A DNA stretch of 64,000 bases from CAXWPM01 sp965206125 (lineage in GTDB: Bacteria; Acidobacteriota; Terriglobia; 20CM-2-55-15): assembly GCA_965206125.1 (NCBI GenBank), contig CBDBIN010000034.1, positions 51,136 through 115,135 of the forward strand, in the 5' to 3' direction. The translations under genes and the position numbers were made by a program. Shown one piece after another: positions 34,671 through 43,659 of this stretch (position 1 is the first letter of the stretch; each line of letters begins with the position of its first letter). The notes below the pieces were generated by a model, which was not told the origin of the DNA, ran no database searches, and saw only the letters and a list, made by a program, of their open reading frames with translations.

Positions 34671-35999
34671 TCAAGCAGGTAGCTTGCCATTTAACACTTC
34701 TTGAACCCTGTCGACATCGGCCGGAACCTCGATCGGCAGGTTGCGGAAGGCATGATCGGTCTCTGGTATTTCGCCGCCGTGGAGCTTGAGTTTGAAATCC
34801 GTAAACTTCAGGCCGTGCGCCGTGCTGATGACCACGACTCGGGAGTCTGACGCGATCTTGCCCGATCCGATCAGTTGTCGCACGGCTCCGAGCGCCACGC
34901 CGGTGTGGGGGTCATTGAAGTAGCCATAGAGGTCGCCGAACGCGGCCGCCTCGGCCAGCTCGGGCTCCGTCACCTGGGCGACAATCCCGTCGGTCGCACG
35001 AAGAGCCTCGACCGCTCGGGGATAGCTCACCGGGTTCCCTATCCGGATCGCAGTCGCCATCGTAGGTCGAGCCGTCATGGGTTCGAGCCTGTCGAATCCT
35101 CGCCGGTAAGCTTCGTAGAGAGGGTTCGCTCGCTCGGTCTGGGCACAGACCAGGCGTGGCACACGCTCGATGATCCCGAGCTCCCGCGCCAGCAGAAAGC
35201 CCTGGCCGATAGCCGAGACGTTGCCAAGGTTGCCCCCGGGGACCACGACAAAGTCGGGCACCTGCCAGCCCAGTTGCTGGACGATCTCCAGGCTGATCGT
35301 CTTCTGCCCTTCGATTCTCAGGGAGTTCATCGAATTGGCAAGATAGATGGACCGGTCCTCTGTGATTTTCCGGACGATTTCCATGCACCCGTCGAAATCG
35401 GTGTCGATCGACAGAGTGACGGCGCCGTTCGAAATCGGCTGCACCAGTTGCGCCAGGGAGACCTTGTCGCGCGGGAGGAAGACGACCGCCGGGATTCCGG
35501 CGGTGGCAGCATATGCGGCCATCGCAGCAGAGGTGTCGCCGGTCGAAGCACACGCCACCGCCCGAATGCCCGAGCGGATGCGATTGACCATCGAAACCAG
35601 CACGGTCATCCCCAGGTCCTTGAACGAACCGGTATGCGAGGTGCCGCACTGCTTGATGAAAATCTCGCTCACGCCCAGGTCGGCCGCCATCCGCGGACTC
35701 TGGATCACCGGCGTGTTGCCCTCTCCCAGAGACACGATTTCGTCCCCGGCGATATTAGGCAGTAGGAGCTCCTTCTGCGACCAGACCCCGCTCGGACTCC
35801 CCAGTCTGGAATCGAACAGATCACGCCAGGCCTGTCCGTCCCTGCGGCGGAGTGCTTCAAGATCGTGTCGGACTTCGAGAAGCCCATCGCACTCCGGGCA
35901 ACGGTAGACGACCTGTTCGAGCGGAAGCCGTACATCGCACCCGGAAAAGCACGCGAACCAGGCATCGAGCGCGGGCTCCTCCCGAGAGGTGTACTTCAT
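34671..35999 (-). CDS. thrC: Threonine synthase
   Basis: PLP enzyme converting O-phosphohomoserine to threonine, 442 aa. An N-terminal zinc-ribbon-like segment has Cys17, Cys21, Cys34 and Cys37 (CFSGC, CPEC). SLGEGNTPVI (about 90) and the PLP-lysine motif SHTGSFKDLG (Lys127) follow, then ACASTGDTSAAMAAYA (about 149) and the glycine-rich phosphate loop PGGNLGNVSA (about 254). No other threonine pathway gene is adjacent; lon lies 66 bp upstream on the same strand. Confidence 0.95.
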   Translation of the reverse strand: MKYTSREEPALDAWFACFSGCDVRLPLEQVVYRCPECDGLLEVRHDLEALRRRDGQAWRDLFDSRLGSPSGVWSQKELLLPNIAGDEIVSLGEGNTPVIQSPRMAADLGVSEIFIKQCGTSHTGSFKDLGMTVLVSMVNRIRSGIRAVACASTGDTSAAMAAYAATAGIPAVVFLPRDKVSLAQLVQPISNGAVTLSIDTDFDGCMEIVRKITEDRSIYLANSMNSLRIEGQKTISLEIVQQLGWQVPDFVVVPGGNLGNVSAIGQGFLLARELGIIERVPRLVCAQTERANPLYEAYRRGFDRLEPMTARPTMATAIRIGNPVSYPRAVEALRATDGIVAQVTEPELAEAAAFGDLYGYFNDPHTGVALGAVRQLIGSGKIASDSRVVVISTAHGLKFTDFKLKLHGGEIPETDHAFRNLPIEVPADVDRVQEVLNGKLPA

Positions 36000-36065
36000 G
36001 GGATCGCGTTCTCTTCGGTCCTCATATCTTCTCCGAAGACCCGTGCGCAGACCTGCCGACCCGTG

Positions 36066-38468
36066 TCACGAGCCGGAAGCGATCACCGTTTCGGCAAACG
36101 CCAAGGCCAGCACATCATCGATGGTATCGACGTAGGACACCTCAATCGAGGCCAGCAGTTCCGCCTGGATGTCCTCGGTGACGTTTTTCTCGTTTTCGGC
36201 CGGCAGGATGACCGCGCGAACACCGGCCCGGCGAGCGCCAAGAACTTTCTCCTTGATGCCTCCGACCGGCAGGACGCGGCCGCTCAGCGTGATCTCACCG
36301 GTCATCGCAAGCCTTGGCCGGATGGGCTTGCCCACCAGTGCCGAGACGAGCGCCGTCACCATAGTCACCCCGGCCGACGGACCGTCCTTCGGAATCGCCC
36401 CCGACGGAACGTGGATGTGAACGTCGTGTCCCTTGTAGAAATCCTCTTCGAGCCCCAACCTGTCGACGACGGACCGGACCCACGTCAGAGCCGCTTTTGT
36501 CGACTCCTGCATGACGTCGCCGAGCTGCCCTGTCATGGTGAGGTTTCTGCCGCCGCCGGCAAGACTCGCTTCGACGAACAGCACTTCGCCGCCGACCGGC
36601 GTCCATGCCAGACCGACGGCCACTCCGGGCCGGCTCACCCGTTCCTCCAGCTCTTCGGCAATCCGAAACTTCGGCGCGCCCAGAAGTTCGCGGACGATGG
36701 CGGGCGTCACCTCGGGGTCGGGCATGACTCCTTCGAGGCTCTTGCGAGCGTACTTCCGGCAGATGTTGCCCACCTCGCGTTCGAGGTTGCGTACGCCCGC
36801 CTCCCGCGTGTAATGGCGGGCGATGCTCTCGAGCGCTTCGGTCGAGAACGCGATCTGTTCGGGCTTGAGGCCGTTCTCTTCGCGCTGCCGAGGCACCAGG
36901 TAGCTCGCCGCGATCTGGACCTGCTCCTCCTCGGTGTAGCCGGACAGCTCGATCGTCTCCATGCGATCCCGGAGTGCGGAGGGAATCGTATCGATGACGT
37001 TTGCTGTCGTGATGAAGAAAACTCGGGAGAGGTCGAAGGCGACGTCCAGGTAGTTGTCCCTGAAACTCACGTTCTGTTCGGGGTCGAGGACCTCGAGCAA
37101 AGCGGCCGCAGGATCCCCCCGAAAGTCGGCTCCGAGCTTGTCGATTTCGTCGAGCATCATGACCGGATCACGCGCCCCGGCGCGGCGGATATTCTGGATG
37201 ATCTGGCCGGGCAATGCGCCGATGTACGTGCGTCGGTGGCCCCGAATTTCGGCTTCGTCACGCATTCCACCGAGGGACATGCGTATGAACTTGCGCCCCA
37301 TCGCCTCGGCGACCGATCGGCCTAGCGAAGTCTTGCCGACACCCGGTGGGCCCGCAAAGCAGAGAATCGGAGCTTTGCCTTCGGGCCGTAGCTCCATTAC
37401 CGCCAGATATTCGAGGATGCGTGCTTTGATCTTTTCCAGGTCGTGATGATCACGGTCCAGAATCTCCTTCGCGCGGGTGATGTCGACCGCATGTTGGGTC
37501 AGGACGTTCCATGGGAGCGTCACGAGCCAGTCCAGATACGTGCGCGTGACCGTGTAGTCGGCGGCGGAGGGTGACATGCGCGCGAGCCGCTTCAGCTCAC
37601 GGTCGGCTTCCTTGCGAGCCTCCTCGGGCAGATGCGCTTTCTCGATCTGTTCCCTGAGCTCCTCTATCTCCTGTTGTGAGTCGTCGGCCTCTCCGAGTTC
37701 CTTTTGAATCGCACGGAGCTGCTCCCTGAGAAAGTACTCTCGCTGCGTCTTCCCGACTTCCTCTTCGACCTGGCTCTGGATCTTCGTCCGCAGTTCCAGG
37801 ACCTCGAGTTCTTTCGCAAGTTCGGTGTTCAGGAACTCGAGCCGCTCCCGGGTATTGGTCAGCCCGAGGACGAACTGCTTGGAGACGACTGAAAGACTGG
37901 GAAGGTTGGTCGCGATGTAGTCGGCCAGGCGCCCGGATTCCTCGATGTTGATGATGAAGGTGAGGAGTTCGTCGGGTAACTGGGGCGACAGCTTGATCAC
38001 GTGTTCGAACTGATCGAGGACGCTCCTCCGGAGTGCCTGGAATGAAACTTCCTCTTCATCCTCGTCTGCTTCGTCGGCCAGGACTTCGATCCGGGCCCGG
38101 TGGTAGGGCTCGGACTGCGTAAACTCGGTCACACGCATTCTGGAAATCGCCATCACGATGACGAACAGGTTCCCTTCGGGCGTCCGCATGACGCGATGGA
38201 CGACCGAGACAGTGCCGGTTTCGTACAGGTCATCGGGTCCCGGGTTCTCGACTTCCTTGTCGCGCTGGGTCAGCACTGCGAGCAGTCCGTCGCTCTCCTG
38301 CACATCGTTGATCAGCTGCACGGATCTCTCGCGCCCGACAGTCAGCGGCATCACGGCGGTTGGGAAGATGACCGCGTCGCGCAGGGGAAGGATGGGCAAT
38401 TCATCGGGAATCGACCGGATCTTATCCTGTATTTCCGCCGCGTCTCCGAACTCGTTTTTCAAAGGCAT
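36066..38468 (-). CDS. lon: ATP-dependent protease Lon
   Basis: Cytoplasmic AAA+ serine protease, 800 aa, normal length. It has an N-terminal LAN substrate domain (about 25-215), a coiled-coil segment rich in Glu/Arg (215-300), Walker A GPPGVGKT at 373-380, Walker B MMLDEID about 437-443, and the catalytic KDGPSAG motif with Ser698. The partner Lys is in GGIKEKVLGARR. Lon degrades damaged and regulatory proteins. It is divergent from the MFS gene, with a 78-bp gap holding both promoters. Confidence 0.97.
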   Translation of the reverse strand: MPLKNEFGDAAEIQDKIRSIPDELPILPLRDAVIFPTAVMPLTVGRERSVQLINDVQESDGLLAVLTQRDKEVENPGPDDLYETGTVSVVHRVMRTPEGNLFVIVMAISRMRVTEFTQSEPYHRARIEVLADEADEDEEEVSFQALRRSVLDQFEHVIKLSPQLPDELLTFIINIEESGRLADYIATNLPSLSVVSKQFVLGLTNTRERLEFLNTELAKELEVLELRTKIQSQVEEEVGKTQREYFLREQLRAIQKELGEADDSQQEIEELREQIEKAHLPEEARKEADRELKRLARMSPSAADYTVTRTYLDWLVTLPWNVLTQHAVDITRAKEILDRDHHDLEKIKARILEYLAVMELRPEGKAPILCFAGPPGVGKTSLGRSVAEAMGRKFIRMSLGGMRDEAEIRGHRRTYIGALPGQIIQNIRRAGARDPVMMLDEIDKLGADFRGDPAAALLEVLDPEQNVSFRDNYLDVAFDLSRVFFITTANVIDTIPSALRDRMETIELSGYTEEEQVQIAASYLVPRQREENGLKPEQIAFSTEALESIARHYTREAGVRNLEREVGNICRKYARKSLEGVMPDPEVTPAIVRELLGAPKFRIAEELEERVSRPGVAVGLAWTPVGGEVLFVEASLAGGGRNLTMTGQLGDVMQESTKAALTWVRSVVDRLGLEEDFYKGHDVHIHVPSGAIPKDGPSAGVTMVTALVSALVGKPIRPRLAMTGEITLSGRVLPVGGIKEKVLGARRAGVRAVILPAENEKNVTEDIQAELLASIEVSYVDTIDDVLALAFAETVIASGS

Positions 38469-38534
38469 ATATCTGGCTTCCCTCGCGCCCCGCTGCCATG
38501 CTGCCCCGGGGCTGGGCCCGCTGTTTCGCTATGG

Positions 38535-38540
38535 TAGAAT
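38535..38540 (+). promoter_or_regulatory. -10-like TAGAAT before GTG start of MFS gene
   Basis: TAGAAT ends 6 nt before GTG 38547 and there is no ribosome-binding site between. Candidate leaderless promoter. Confidence 0.5.
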
Positions 38541-38546
38541 CCGCCG

Positions 38547-39764
38547 GTGACCGTCCCGCCGTCCACGTCCCCTGGGTCGTCCGAACACACAGCAAACCCG
38601 TCCGGAACGGAGTCCGAATTCCGGTGGCGCGCGGCTCTCGTCCTGTTCGGCGTCCTTTTCGTAGGCGTCTCCGACGCTCAGATGATCCCGCCCCTGCTGC
38701 CGTCCATCGCCGGGGACATGGGCACTTCCGCCGGCCGAGCGGCTGCGATCGTGACGACGTACGCGCTCGCGGCGGCAGCCTTCGCACTCCTGGCCGGAAC
38801 CGCTTCGGACAGGCTGGGCCGCAAGAGACTCATCTGCATGGCCCTAGCCCTTTTCAGCGCCGCTTCATTACTCACTGCCTGGAGTCCTTATCTTAGCATC
38901 CTGCTCGTGACCCGCCTGCTGACGGGCTTCGCCGCCGGAACGCTGTCGACACTCGCGCTCTCCTACGCCGGCGATCTTTTCAGTTACGAGCAACGCGGGC
39001 GGGCAATGGGGATCATATCGATGGCCTACTTTCTGGCCTTCGTGATCGGGATCCCGACCGGGGCCTACGTCACAACCCGGGTGGGCTGGCGCTGGGTGTT
39101 CGTGGGACTTGCCGTCGCGAGCGTTCTGATGCTGGCGGTGACAGCCAGGTTTCTACCGCTGGACCGCAAGCGGCCGGCCCCGATCGCGTTACGAATGCTC
39201 ACCGCACATCTTCGAGTTCGCGAGCGCGTCGCGGGTATCGTCGCCGCTTTCCTGACCTCAGGCGGGCTGGTGGGCTTTCTGACATACGTCGGAGCGTGGA
39301 TGGCGGCCCAGAACATCGGTGTTGAGCGTATCGGCCTGCTGTTCATGGTGGCGGGAGTTGCGGCGACCGCGGCTTCCCCGGTGTCGGGCTGGCTGTCGGA
39401 TCATTTCGGCAAGAAGCGCGTCATCATCCTGGCAAACCTGGCCCTGGCCGGCCTTTTCGTCGTCGTCGCGGGGATGGAGTGGGGCGGGTTGCTGTTCGTC
39501 GCCATCGGCCTGTTGAGCGTCACGGCATCCGCCCGCCAGGCCCCCTTGCACGCGCTGACGACGGAACTGGTCGGACCCGAAGCACGGGGCTCCTACGTCG
39601 CGGTCCGTAACGCAGGATCGCAGCTCGGCATCGCATCGATGGCCGCCCTCTCGGCCTTCGCTTTCGATTCCGCGGGGTTTGGAGCCGTAGCCTGGATCGC
39701 CGCCGTTGCGACATTGCTGATCGTTCCGGTCTGTGGCTGGATTACCGAACCTACCGAATCTTAG
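38547..39764 (+). CDS. MFS transporter
   Basis: Major facilitator superfamily permease, 405 aa, with about 12 hydrophobic segments. The loop 2-3 signature is GTASDRLGRKRLI (about 82) and a related one is GWLSDHFGKKRVII (about 280). The arrangement resembles drug or multidrug efflux (DHA1-type) permeases, with RLLTGFAAGTLSTLALSY in helix 4. Substrate is unknown. It starts at GTG directly behind the TAGAAT hexamer. A short cytoplasmic Ser/Pro-rich N-terminal tail precedes helix 1. Confidence 0.9.
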   Translation: MTVPPSTSPGSSEHTANPSGTESEFRWRAALVLFGVLFVGVSDAQMIPPLLPSIAGDMGTSAGRAAAIVTTYALAAAAFALLAGTASDRLGRKRLICMALALFSAASLLTAWSPYLSILLVTRLLTGFAAGTLSTLALSYAGDLFSYEQRGRAMGIISMAYFLAFVIGIPTGAYVTTRVGWRWVFVGLAVASVLMLAVTARFLPLDRKRPAPIALRMLTAHLRVRERVAGIVAAFLTSGGLVGFLTYVGAWMAAQNIGVERIGLLFMVAGVAATAASPVSGWLSDHFGKKRVIILANLALAGLFVVVAGMEWGGLLFVAIGLLSVTASARQAPLHALTTELVGPEARGSYVAVRNAGSQLGIASMAALSAFAFDSAGFGAVAWIAAVATLLIVPVCGWITEPTES

Positions 39765-39793
39765 CGTCGACCTCTCACCAAACCGCTGGGGAA

Positions 39794-39893
39794 TAGCCAC
39801 GGATTGCACGGATTTCACGGACAGGCACAAGCCAGGGGGCTGCTGTCCGAAAGACCATTCCTGTATCCGCTAAATCCGTGTAATCCGTGGCTA
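39794..39893. repeat. Long inverted repeat (TAGCCACGGATT type)
   Basis: The arms 39794-39815 and 39872-39893 are inverted copies with 21 of 22 bases matching, separated by 56 bp. The arms can fold into a strong hairpin between the MFS gene and the GTPase. Short internal direct repeats (CCACGGATT, CACGGATTT) are visible. It may be a MITE-like remnant or a terminator. Confidence 0.75.
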
Positions 39894-39912
39894 CCTCTTC
39901 CCCCACATTCGG

Positions 39913-39918
39913 TAGACT
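39913..39918 (+). promoter_or_regulatory. -10-like TAGACT before GTPase gene
   Basis: TAGACT ends 8 nt before ATG 39927, with GTTGTGAA between and no Shine-Dalgarno. Candidate leaderless promoter. Confidence 0.5.
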
Positions 39919-39926
39919 GTTGTGAA

Positions 39927-40883
39927 ATGCCCGCGAACCTGACCCCGCAGTACCTTGAGGCAGAGAGACACTTCAAGGAAGCGCAGACACACGAAGAAAA
40001 GATGGCCGCCCTCGAGGAGATGATGGCCATCATCCCGAAGCACAAAGGGACGGAAAAGTTGCGGGCCGAACTCAAGAAGAAGCTATCGGCGTTGCGGAAG
40101 GACTCCTCGAAAAAACACTCACCGACCAGGCGCGATCCTTTCCACGTCGAGCGGGACGGGTCCCGCCAGCTGGCGCTCATGGGCGCTCCGAACTGCGGGA
40201 AGTCGAGCCTGATCGGACGACTCACGAAAGCGACACCGGAAGTCGCCGATTACCCCTACACCACGCGGGCCCCGATCCCGGGCATGCTCATCTACGAAGG
40301 CGTGCATATGCAGATCGTCGACATCCCCCCGGTCTCGGCCGAACACATGGAAAGCGGCGTCCCCCAGGTCATCCGCAACGCCGATGCGATCCTCTGGGTA
40401 GTCGATCTGTCCGACGACGACCTACTCGATCAGATCGAGACGACCACAGCCATCCTCGAAGAACGAAAGGTCGACCTCAAGCAACGACGGGTGCTCATGA
40501 TCGCGAACAAGGACGATGCGGCGGGTGCGGCAGACCGCGAAGCGATCCTGCGCGAAATGTACGGTTCGGATTTCAAGATTGTTTCGTTCTCAGCCATCGA
40601 GGCCGGCCCCGACCGGGTCCACGCGCTTTGCAGAGAGGTGTTTGAATTCCTGGAACTGATCCGCGTCTACACGAAGGCTCCGGGCAAGAAGGCAGAACGG
40701 AGGGATCCGTTCGTACTCGCCAGCGGCAGCACGGTTCTGGACCTGGCGGGTACGATCCACCGGGATCTGCAGAAACGGCTCAAGTTCGCAAAGGTGTGGG
40801 GCGAGGGCAAGGTCGACGGTCTGATGGCAGGCCCGGACTTCGTCCTCGATGACGGTGACATCGTCGAACTGCATGCGGCATAA
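39927..40883 (+). CDS. DRG/OBG-type GTPase with TGS domain
   Basis: GTPase of about 318 aa. A charged helical N-terminus (1-75) rich in Lys and Glu is followed by the G domain: P-loop GAPNCGKS at 86-93, switch I around YPYTTRAPIPGM, G3 VDIPP, and G4 NKDD. A C-terminal TGS domain (about 245-318) ends GPDFVLDDGDIVELHA. The order matches DRG proteins of eukaryotes and archaea and their less studied bacterial relatives; G3 is DxPP rather than DxPG. A ribosome-linked role is likely for the family. ATG 39927 is preferred because the upstream frame runs through the inverted repeat. Confidence 0.88.
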   Translation: MPANLTPQYLEAERHFKEAQTHEEKMAALEEMMAIIPKHKGTEKLRAELKKKLSALRKDSSKKHSPTRRDPFHVERDGSRQLALMGAPNCGKSSLIGRLTKATPEVADYPYTTRAPIPGMLIYEGVHMQIVDIPPVSAEHMESGVPQVIRNADAILWVVDLSDDDLLDQIETTTAILEERKVDLKQRRVLMIANKDDAAGAADREAILREMYGSDFKIVSFSAIEAGPDRVHALCREVFEFLELIRVYTKAPGKKAERRDPFVLASGSTVLDLAGTIHRDLQKRLKFAKVWGEGKVDGLMAGPDFVLDDGDIVELHAA

Positions 40884-40918
40884 TCTCGGATAGGCCGACG
40901 AAGGAGGCCTATCCGAGA
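40884..40918 (+). terminator. 13-bp stem-loop after the GTPase gene
   Basis: TCTCGGATAGGCC (40884-40896) and GGCCTATCCGAGA (40906-40918) form a perfect 13-bp stem with a 9-nt loop starting right after the stop codon. There is no clear T tract, so it could terminate or stabilise the transcript end. Confidence 0.7.
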
Positions 40919-40971
40919 GTCCGTTCAAGCAGACCCGTCCGGACCGGGCGGCTTAACGGCCCAGGGGCTGG

Positions 40972-42204
40972 GTGAAACAAACCGTTCTTTTAGCCATGAA
41001 GCTCATATTCAAAGTCGCGTTCCTCACCTCAATCGTCACGGCGACCCTTGTCTACGTTGTACTCGAGTGGCGGCCTCTGTTGCGGCCTCCAATCCAGACG
41101 GTGGACGGGCAAGGAGGCGCAACCGGCGCAATCAGCGAACCGGTCCGCCCGGACGCTGCCCTGGCGGCGGCCGCAGAACCCCTCGAGGCACAGGACCTGA
41201 GCGGCGACGAGCGGAACAACGTCGATATCTACCGGCGCTACAGCCGCGGCGTGGTCAACATCACGTCGACGACGCTCAGTTACGACTTCTTCCTGCGGCC
41301 CATCCCGGAATCCGGTTCGGGTTCGGGAGTCGTCATCGACTCCGAAGGCCATATCGTCACGAACTTTCACGTGATCGAGAACGCCCGCCGGCTGGAGGTG
41401 ACGTTGTGGGATCAGAGTCGCCACGACGCGCGGGTGGTTGGCTTCGACACAAACAACGACCTCGCCCTTCTCCGGATCGATGCGCCCGGAACCGAGTGGG
41501 TTCCGGTACCGCTGGGTACGACCGACGGGCTCCAGGTCGGCCAGAAAGTGCTCGCGATCGGGAACCCGTTCGGCTTGGAAGGGACACTGACAACCGGCAT
41601 CATCAGCTCGCTCGGACGCTCGATCGAAGTGAGCAACGGCCAGGTGATCGAGGGCGTTATCCAGACGGACGCGGCCATCAATCCGGGCAACTCCGGAGGA
41701 CCGCTGCTTAACGTTCGCGGAGAGATCATCGGCATCAACACGGCCATTGTTTCCCCGGCAAACGCCGGCAGCGTCGGGGTCGGTTTCGCCGTTCCCGTCG
41801 AGACGGTGCGCCGCGTCAGCCAGGACCTGATCACGTACGGGCGCGTCCGGCGCGTCTACATGGGCTTCCAGGGTTACGACCTGGCCCAGATGGGCCGGCT
41901 CGCCGATGCCCTGGACCTGGGAACCGACCACGGGGTCCTCGTGACCGACATATCAACGGGAAGCCCGGCGGATCGCAGCGGACTGCGGGGATCGACAAGG
42001 ACAGTGAACGTCGGCAACTACAGACTTCGCGTTGGAGGCGACGTCATCGTTTCGATCGAAGGACGGCAGGTCTATTCAACGGTCGAGATCCGCACGATCC
42101 TGGACCCGTACCGGCCTGGAGACCGGATCGACGTCACGGTCGTCCGGGGTGGCGAACGGGCAGAACTTCAAATGACCCTCGAAGAGCAGCCGAGTGGCCA
42201 ATAG
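40972..42204 (+). CDS. HtrA/DegP-type serine protease with PDZ domain
   Basis: Membrane-anchored periplasmic protease, 410 aa. A single N-terminal hydrophobic segment (about 9-31) acts as anchor or uncleaved signal. A trypsin-like domain has His133 (TNFHVIE), Asp163 (NNDLALLRID) and Ser241 (NPGNSGGPLL). One PDZ domain at about 300-405 includes the GVLVTDISTGSPADRSGLRG segment. It performs envelope protein quality control. The start is GTG 40972 or ATG 40996. Its end overlaps the next gene by 11 bp. Confidence 0.93.
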   Translation: MKQTVLLAMKLIFKVAFLTSIVTATLVYVVLEWRPLLRPPIQTVDGQGGATGAISEPVRPDAALAAAAEPLEAQDLSGDERNNVDIYRRYSRGVVNITSTTLSYDFFLRPIPESGSGSGVVIDSEGHIVTNFHVIENARRLEVTLWDQSRHDARVVGFDTNNDLALLRIDAPGTEWVPVPLGTTDGLQVGQKVLAIGNPFGLEGTLTTGIISSLGRSIEVSNGQVIEGVIQTDAAINPGNSGGPLLNVRGEIIGINTAIVSPANAGSVGVGFAVPVETVRRVSQDLITYGRVRRVYMGFQGYDLAQMGRLADALDLGTDHGVLVTDISTGSPADRSGLRGSTRTVNVGNYRLRVGGDVIVSIEGRQVYSTVEIRTILDPYRPGDRIDVTVVRGGERAELQMTLEEQPSGQ

Positions 42205-42610
42205 CTCACGCTACTGGCCCATCGTGCGTCGCACGGCGCTGATCGCCATCGTGTTGGTGCTTGCGTACCGCAACTATGGTGACGCTCTGGTCGGCCGTTT
42301 GAGCGGCCCGGATCCATCCGGCGATATCGTTGTTACGCGATTTGAATTCCGGGCCGACCTGGGTGGTGAACGCCCGGTGTGGATCCTGGAACTGAGGAAC
42401 AGGAGCACGCGCACGACCTACGACAGCATCACGATGGAAGCCACATATCTGGACGCCGGAGGACAAGTGCTCGAGACAGACAGGATCGTCATCGCTCAAA
42501 GGTTGGTCCCGGGCGACGTCCAAAACATCGCCAGTCCAGATCCGAAGCAGCGGGCAGGAGCGGTCGACGGTGCTCTACGGGTGATCGACGCCAAGGTCAT
42601 CGATCGATGA
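42194..42610 (+). CDS. Membrane-anchored FxLYD-like protein
   Basis: Protein of 138 aa with one N-terminal hydrophobic helix (about 12-26) followed by a beta-rich extracytoplasmic domain. The pattern of ILELRNRSTRTTYDSITMEA, then TYLDAGGQVLETDRIVI, resembles FxLYD domains, but similarity is too short for a firm call. It overlaps the HtrA gene by 11 bp and the following MBL gene by 4 bp, so the three are translationally coupled. A role with the protease in the envelope is possible. Confidence 0.75.
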   Translation: MANSSRYWPIVRRTALIAIVLVLAYRNYGDALVGRLSGPDPSGDIVVTRFEFRADLGGERPVWILELRNRSTRTTYDSITMEATYLDAGGQVLETDRIVIAQRLVPGDVQNIASPDPKQRAGAVDGALRVIDAKVIDR

Positions 42611-43236
42611 TCATCGACACCTTTCCCGTCGGTCTCCTTCAGTGCAACTGCACCATCCTGGCCGACCCTCGGTCGGGGGAGGCGATCGTAGTCGATCCAG
42701 GGGATGAACCGGACGCTATCATGGCGCGGCTCGAAACTCACGGACTGACGCTGGCCCGAATCGTCTGTACACACGCGCACATCGATCACGTCGGCGCGAT
42801 CCACGAGTTGCAACAGCGTACGGGCGCAACCGCAGCGATTCACGAGAAGGACCTGTTCCTGCTCGACAACCTCGATGCCCAAGCCTCCTGGATTGGCATG
42901 CCGGTGCCAGCACGGGGCGAGATCGAACGGTTTCTAGAGGATGGGGACGAGGTTTCGGCTAGGGACGTGAAAGTCGACGTAGTATACACACCGGGGCATA
43001 CGCCCGGCAGCGTAACGTTTCATCTCGCCCGAGATCGCCCGATTCTCTTCACTGGAGACACGCTGTTCCTGAACAGCATCGGACGAACGGACCTCTGGGG
43101 AGGATCGCTGCCCGATCTTCTCGGGGCTATCCAGAAGAGGTTGATGGTGTTCGACGATGACACCCTCGTGATCCCGGGACATGGCCCGAACACGACCATC
43201 GGGCGGGAAAGGTCCGAGAACCCGTTCCTGCAATGA
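42607..43236 (+). CDS. MBL-fold hydrolase, glyoxalase II-like
   Basis: Metallo-beta-lactamase fold hydrolase, 209 aa. The zinc motif is THAHIDH (His56, His58, Asp60, His61). Further ligands are in YTPGHTPGSV and FTGDTLF, and the last His is in VIPGHGPNTTIG. The size and the short C-terminus fit the YcbL group of glyoxalase II-like enzymes, so thioester hydrolysis is likely. Start is ATG 42607 in an ATGA overlap with the previous gene; the longer upstream frame is a shadow. Confidence 0.9.
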   Translation: MIIDTFPVGLLQCNCTILADPRSGEAIVVDPGDEPDAIMARLETHGLTLARIVCTHAHIDHVGAIHELQQRTGATAAIHEKDLFLLDNLDAQASWIGMPVPARGEIERFLEDGDEVSARDVKVDVVYTPGHTPGSVTFHLARDRPILFTGDTLFLNSIGRTDLWGGSLPDLLGAIQKRLMVFDDDTLVIPGHGPNTTIGRERSENPFLQ

Positions 43237-43242
43237 ACAGAG

Positions 43243-43387
43243 CCCGGAACGGTAGTGACGGGGTAACCTCCCCACCGACCCGGAACGGCAGTGACGCGGT
43301 ATTCTCCCCACCGACCCGGAACGGTAGTGACGGGGTAATCTCCCCACCGACCCGGAACGCTAGTGACGGGGTATTCTCCCCCACCGA
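43243..43387. repeat. Tandem array of a 36-bp unit (four copies plus partial)
   Basis: Units start at 43243, 43279, 43315 and 43351, each close to CCCGGAACGGTAGTGACGGG followed by GTAATCTCCCCACCGA. They differ at one to four positions, and the last has one extra C. A diverged fifth copy begins at 43388. There are no spacers, so it is a minisatellite and not a CRISPR array. It starts 6 bp after the MBL gene stop. Confidence 0.9.
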
Positions 43388-43659
43388 CCTCGGAACGGTA
43401 GCATCGGGATAAGGCAACCCGGTCACTACCGTTCCCGGTTCTGATCAGGTCGTCGGTAGCGAAGGGGTGAGCCTGTTCGTACCAACTGGAGCGGTGGCGC
43501 CCGGCAGGGGGCAGTAGCTGACGCAAAAGATTGGCCCGGTGGGGGGACCGTGCCCGTCCGAGTTCCCACCATCATGGGTGACACGGCTCGGGGTACTCTA
43601 TCAATTGCCAGGCCAGCCCAGGGCGCGGTGGGCCCGACGCTAAGGATGGAAAAACATAT
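43388..43659. other. Noncoding region after the tandem array
   Basis: 272 bp holding a partial fifth unit and then an inverted copy of its core (GTCACTACCGTTCC near 43422), which could pair with the array. The rest shows no credible gene. The sequence TACCGTTCCCGGTTCTGA here resembles TACCGCTCCGGGTTCTGA at 907-924, so the core also occurs elsewhere. The promoter of the thioesterase must lie toward the right end. Confidence 0.6.

Noticed and set aside
43243..43450. CRISPR array
   Set aside because: The 36-bp units are directly adjacent with no spacers, and no cas genes are nearby.
43020..43526. Minus-strand ORF encoding repeated 12-residue VPGRWG-type units
   Set aside because: It arises because the 36-bp tandem unit is a multiple of three and it runs into the MBL gene antisense; no start signal or homology.
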